From Bifidobacterium imperatoris (GTDB lineage: Bacteria; Actinomycetota; Actinomycetes; Actinomycetales; Bifidobacteriaceae), in contig NZ_NMWV01000008.1 in NCBI RefSeq assembly GCF_002860405.1, positions 1 through 64,000 of the forward strand: a DNA stretch of 64,000 bases, given 5' to 3'. The stretch's first letter is position 1. Each line of letters starts with the position of its first letter. Below are positions 61,701 to 64,000 of the stretch, piece after piece. The position numbers and the translations under genes were made by a program. The notes below the pieces were generated by a model that searched no databases, was not told the origin of the DNA, and saw nothing but the letters and a program-made list of their open reading frames with translations.

Positions 61701-64000
61701 GGTTCGAGAGTCTCGGATGCGATGCAGGCGAATGCGGCCTTGAGGCCGGAGTCAGCCGAGAGCTGACCAGCAAACCAAGTAGCTTCGTCGGCGATGGTCT
61801 TGCCAAGACCGATGAAGCTGCCGGCGAGCGCGGAAGCGTCGCGGTTGTAGTAGGCACGTGCCAGATCCTCGCGGGCAGAGGCCCAACGGTCGTCGAAGAG
61901 AATTGCCTTGTTGGCATCGAAGCGAGGCGCAACCTGCTTCGGCCAATCGGAGCCGAGTTCGGCTTCGACCGCGGCCACCACTGCGGCGTTTTCGTCGTCA
62001 CCCTCCTCCGGCACCGGAGCGGCCACACCAAGCTCGTTCAGCACAAAGCGGGCAGTGGCGGCGAGCACACCGTTGGAACCGGTGACCTTCTCGGCAAATG
62101 CATCGAGGGCAGCGGAATCCACCACGGCTCCGCCGGCTGCACCACCGGCGGACGGCAGCGCCACCGAAACGCCCTTGAGCTGGGCGACGGCCTGCACGGC
62201 AGCGTCGATGAGCTTATCGGCTTCGGCCTTGGACTGCACGGCTGCGGTTGGCAGCTTGGCCAGGTCACCGCCACGAGAGCTGGCGCCTTCACGGGTGTCA
62301 AGCAGCAGTGCGGCAAGCACGCTGGCCACCCAGCCTTCGCCGAGCTGCCAGACGTTGGTCACACGGTCGCGAATGTACTGCTGCTTGACGCCGGCGGCAC
62401 CGAACAGCGAACGCAGACGGTCGCGCAGGGCCTCGGAGAGCACGGCACCGAACGGCTTGTAGTTCGGGGTGGCCTTGTTGACGATTTGTGCCAGCTGTAC
62501 CAGCGTCGCCTCGGCGGCACCGTCCACGCTGGCCACACCCAACTCGGAGCTGATGTCCATCAAAAGCTGATTACGGCGAGAAGAGACGCCGTTGGTCAGA
62601 GTGTCGGTAGTGTCGGTACTGCCGATCTGATCGAGGCGCACCTTGGCGGAGTAAGCCATAAGCACACCGATGGCATCGGATGCCTTGAAAGGCAGGTCAT
62701 CGACGGCGGCGCCACTAGGAGCGCCGACGACAGCAGGCGCAGGAGCCGCAGCGGCAGCATTCTCTTCAACAGTGGGAGCCTTGGCCGGAGCAACGCCAGA
62801 ACCGAGCTTGGCAGCTGCATCACTGTGGGCGGCGACTACCGACTTAGACTGCGCACTATCGTGCGCAGCTTCGCCTACGGACAGTCCACTGGACTGTCCG
62901 CTTAACGGCTCAGTCACGGATTCGTCCTCGCTCACGAGCGAGTCCGAATCCGTCATATAGACGCGGCCTTCATCGCGGCCCACGTTGTAGACCACGGTGT
63001 TGGTACCAGCGAATTCGGGCAAGCGCAGCGTCTTGGCACCGAGGTTGGCCAGCGTCGGCGCATTGCCGAGGCCGACTTCCACGTATTCCTCAACGCCGAG
63101 ACCACCAGCGGCTCGCGAACCGAACAGCAGTGCCTGGGTCTCGATCCAACGCACCGGGGATGCGAACTGCCAGGAGAGCAGTTCGGTCAGCAGCAGTCGG
63201 CCAAGCTTCTGATCATCGGCAGCATAGGAATCCCACACAGCAGGGTCATCGAGAGCGGCCTTGATACGCTCGGATGGCACGACTTCGAGAATCTTCGCCG
63301 CGAATTCCTTGGTCATTTCGAACGGAGTGGCCACCAAGTTCGGAATGTAGCGGCCGACCAAACGACCGCGGTAGTCGATATATTGCGGCAGCAGTGCATC
63401 GAGCTTGTCACGGAATTCCGGCACGCCCTTACGAAGCAGGGTGGAATGGAACGGCACATCGATGCCCGGCACCAGCATGAATGCCGGCTTGCCGCCGTAT
63501 TCGGCCACGCGACGGGCGGCATCGGCCTTCAGCGCCTTGAGGCCTGCGATCGTACCGGCGATGGCGTACTGCTGGCCGGCGAGGTTGTAGTTCACGATCT
63601 GCAGGAATTCGCCGCTCTTCTTGGCCACGGATTCCACGTATTCCTTCACATGGGCATCGTCTACACCGAACTGGTTCGGGCGCAGGGCTCCCATGCGGTA
63701 GTTGGAGCGGCCCTGTGCGTCGCGATCAATCAGGTGATGCATCGTGGAGCCGCGGTGGAACACGAGCTCGAGCACGGTTTCCAGCGGGATCACGCCGGCG
63801 AATGCGGAGAGTGCGTTGTATTCGCCGAGCGAGTGGCCGGCGAAGTAGGCGGGCCAGATGTCCGCACCGGCTTCGCGCAGACGTGCGGTCTGGGCGAAGG
63901 CCACGGTGGCGAGCGCCACCTGGGTGAACTGGGTCAGGTTGAGCAGTCCTTCAGGGTGACGGTAGGTGACGCCGTTGGCGGTCAGTTCCTTCGGGTTATC
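58664..64000 (-). CDS. fas: Type I fatty acid synthase, C-terminal part (runs off right edge)
   Basis: The frame is open to base 64000 (about 1778 residues visible); the N-terminal domains lie outside. Visible order: malonyl/palmitoyl transferase with GHSLGEYNALSAFAG (active Ser); acyl carrier region with NGVSSRRNQLLMDISSELG; ketoreductase with IAIVTGVSPNSIAAQVVEGL; ketoacyl synthase with VSACATAAVSLEEGVD (active Cys), KHDTSTNANDPNE and TLTGHAKGG (His). This is the single-chain actinobacterial FAS-I; no phosphopantetheine transferase domain follows, its role being taken by acpS. Two in-frame palindromic modules add LSGQSSGLSV and LSGQPSGLSV in the linkers flanking the carrier and ketoreductase parts. 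It probably makes the long-chain acyl groups for membrane lipids. Confidence 0.95.
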   Translation of the reverse strand, partial: DNPKELTANGVTYRHPEGLLNLTQFTQVALATVAFAQTARLREAGADIWPAYFAGHSLGEYNALSAFAGVIPLETVLELVFHRGSTMHHLIDRDAQGRSNYRMGALRPNQFGVDDAHVKEYVESVAKKSGEFLQIVNYNLAGQQYAIAGTIAGLKALKADAARRVAEYGGKPAFMLVPGIDVPFHSTLLRKGVPEFRDKLDALLPQYIDYRGRLVGRYIPNLVATPFEMTKEFAAKILEVVPSERIKAALDDPAVWDSYAADDQKLGRLLLTELLSWQFASPVRWIETQALLFGSRAAGGLGVEEYVEVGLGNAPTLANLGAKTLRLPEFAGTNTVVYNVGRDEGRVYMTDSDSLVSEDESVTEPLSGQSSGLSVGEAAHDSAQSKSVVAAHSDAAAKLGSGVAPAKAPTVEENAAAAAPAPAVVGAPSGAAVDDLPFKASDAIGVLMAYSAKVRLDQIGSTDTTDTLTNGVSSRRNQLLMDISSELGVASVDGAAEATLVQLAQIVNKATPNYKPFGAVLSEALRDRLRSLFGAAGVKQQYIRDRVTNVWQLGEGWVASVLAALLLDTREGASSRGGDLAKLPTAAVQSKAEADKLIDAAVQAVAQLKGVSVALPSAGGAAGGAVVDSAALDAFAEKVTGSNGVLAATARFVLNELGVAAPVPEEGDDENAAVVAAVEAELGSDWPKQVAPRFDANKAILFDDRWASAREDLARAYYNRDASALAGSFIGLGKTIADEATWFAGQLSADSGLKAAFACIASETLEPVTSDAAASRFANDIAIVTGVSPNSIAAQVVEGLLAGGATVVATSHSFKPSVKAWAKQAYREHATGNAKLWLVPANLSSYRDVDALVDWVGHEQKKTSGATTTILKPAWEPTLFFPFAAPPVHGTLADAGDLFESQARLMLWGVERAIAGFSKIGADTNVQHKLHVVLPGSPNRGVFGGDGAYGEVKSAFDAVVNRARAERDAWAGRVTFAHPKIGWVRGTGLMGGNDSLVNVVERHGIHTYSTAQIAAKLLDLCTAESRAEAVKAPLDVDLTGGLGSEPIDIKALRAEAEADAEALSGQPSGLSVAGAEQRQLRGNTDSAEDSISSAASLKALPTPIVTKQAAVNLADWQGVTAKPEDEIVIVSIGELGPWGSGRTRAEAELGIHSDGEVDLSAGAVLELAWNMGLLTWQDSPKPGWYDTDGNLVPEEDIAERYHDEVVARSGIRPFEEGMGNDYKDGADEEEAEVFLDHDVTFSVPNREVAEEYVKLDAKHTTVAPDAESGEWNVTRHAGSMIRVPRRATMTRTVGGQFPKGFDPTRWGIPASMVGDVDKIALWNIVTTVDAYLNAGFTPAEILQSIHPSLVASTQGTGFGGMASMRKLYLDRFLNHEIPTDILQEALPNVVAAHVMQSYIGGYGNMIQPVSACATAAVSLEEGVDKIALGKADFVVTGAIDDIGVESVIGFGNMNATANSAEMYGKGIDARFFSRANDRRRGGFLESQGGGTILVTRGDIAEKLGLPVAAVVGFIHSYADGAHTSIPAPGLGALAAGLGGRKSKLVRDLAVLGVSADDIAVVSKHDTSTNANDPNESELHNTLAHAIGRADGNPLFVISQKTLTGHAKGGACIFQVNGLTQLFKSGVLPANASLDCVDPKLQRDDHMVWLRKPLRIGGGEDQFGHETAGRPVKAGLATSLGFGHVSGFVALVHPGAFEAAVAKTDGEEALAKWRERANERLAAGQRHLEEGMMGRAALYEPIDNRRFHEDHRGYDHHEVEKAMLLNPDARLGESGFYEA
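60781..60824 (-). repeat. 44-bp palindromic module, in frame in fas (linker before KS)
   Basis: GCTACGGACAGCCCACTGGG to CCGCTTAACG on the plus strand; encodes ALSGQPSGLSVAG on the coding strand. Confidence 0.85.
62870..62913 (-). repeat. 44-bp palindromic module, in frame in fas (linker before ACP)
   Basis: CGCCTACGGACAGTCCACTG to CCGCTTAACGGCTCAG on the plus strand; encodes EPLSGQSSGLSVGE on the coding strand. Confidence 0.85.

Noticed and set aside
61514..62905. 463-residue plus-strand ORF inside fas
   Set aside because: Shadow frame in high-GC coding sequence.

Overview
The window looks like a chromosome segment of a Bifidobacterium, probably close to the B. longum/B. breve group. The grounds are a type I fatty acid synthase with its own downstream acpS, an amylosucrase-type GH13 enzyme, LPxTG pili of actinobacterial type, the coaD-yceD-rpmF-rnc and ffh-rpsP-KH-rimM gene orders, and GC-rich codon use. 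The species is my recall of these families; nothing was searched or computed.

Layout. 1-430: tail of an IS481-like transposase cut by the window edge. 0.5-9.8 kb: pgi, two tRNAs, an AEC transporter, rph-rdgB, a membrane protein, pncB, and a MerR regulator divergent from an aldo/keto reductase. 9.8-17.2 kb: a DUF3039 protein, coaD to rpmF, rnc, ilvBN, and a FitAB-type toxin-antitoxin pair. 17.2-28.7 kb: ABC-F protein, amidotransferase, cysS, CDF transporter, ffh, an exo/endonuclease-phosphatase family protein, rpsP-KH-rimM, aldo/keto reductase. 28.8-38.1 kb: two tandem DUF2207 proteins with LemA, a MacB-like ABC exporter, and a protein with an endonuclease-like C-terminus. 38.3-42.4 kb: pnp, rpsO, a membrane protein. 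42.5-50.4 kb: accessory island with a poly-G-interrupted HTH gene, a low-GC metallo-beta-lactamase-fold protein and a two-pilin operon with no sortase in view. 50.75-55.5 kb: a 4.7-kb element integrated in tRNA-Gly(TCC), carrying integrase, regulator, excisionase and a plasmid-like origin. 55.6-64 kb: amylosucrase, acpS and the 3' part of the fas gene, which runs off the right edge.

The most unusual content is in small repeats. (1) A palindromic module of about 44 bp occurs four times. Two copies lie in frame inside fas and encode an LSGQxSGLSV linker. Two lie just after the stop codons of pncB and fas, and in both cases a second copy of the gene's 3' end, stop codon included, follows the module. 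pgi has the same architecture with a different hairpin. (2) Two inverted arrays have exact helical periods: 21 bp (4+3 sites, 2972-3119) and 42 bp (2+2 sites, 58251-58443). (3) Two clusters each contain three hairpins of about 44 bp beginning GTGCCAC-like (36.9 and 43.3 kb). (4) A wHTH gene sits in a cassette with 51-bp perfect terminal inverted repeats (51332-51969). (5) A tRNA-Gly-like 3' half is embedded in frame in acpS. (6) Poly-G/C tracts of 11 and 12 bases could switch the HTH gene and acpS.

Most genes are housekeeping. Those likely to act together are: rph with rdgB; coaD to rpmF; ilvB with ilvN; rpsP, the KH protein and rimM; the two DUF2207 proteins with LemA; the ABC permease and ATPase; the two pilins; and fas with acpS, which activates its carrier domain.
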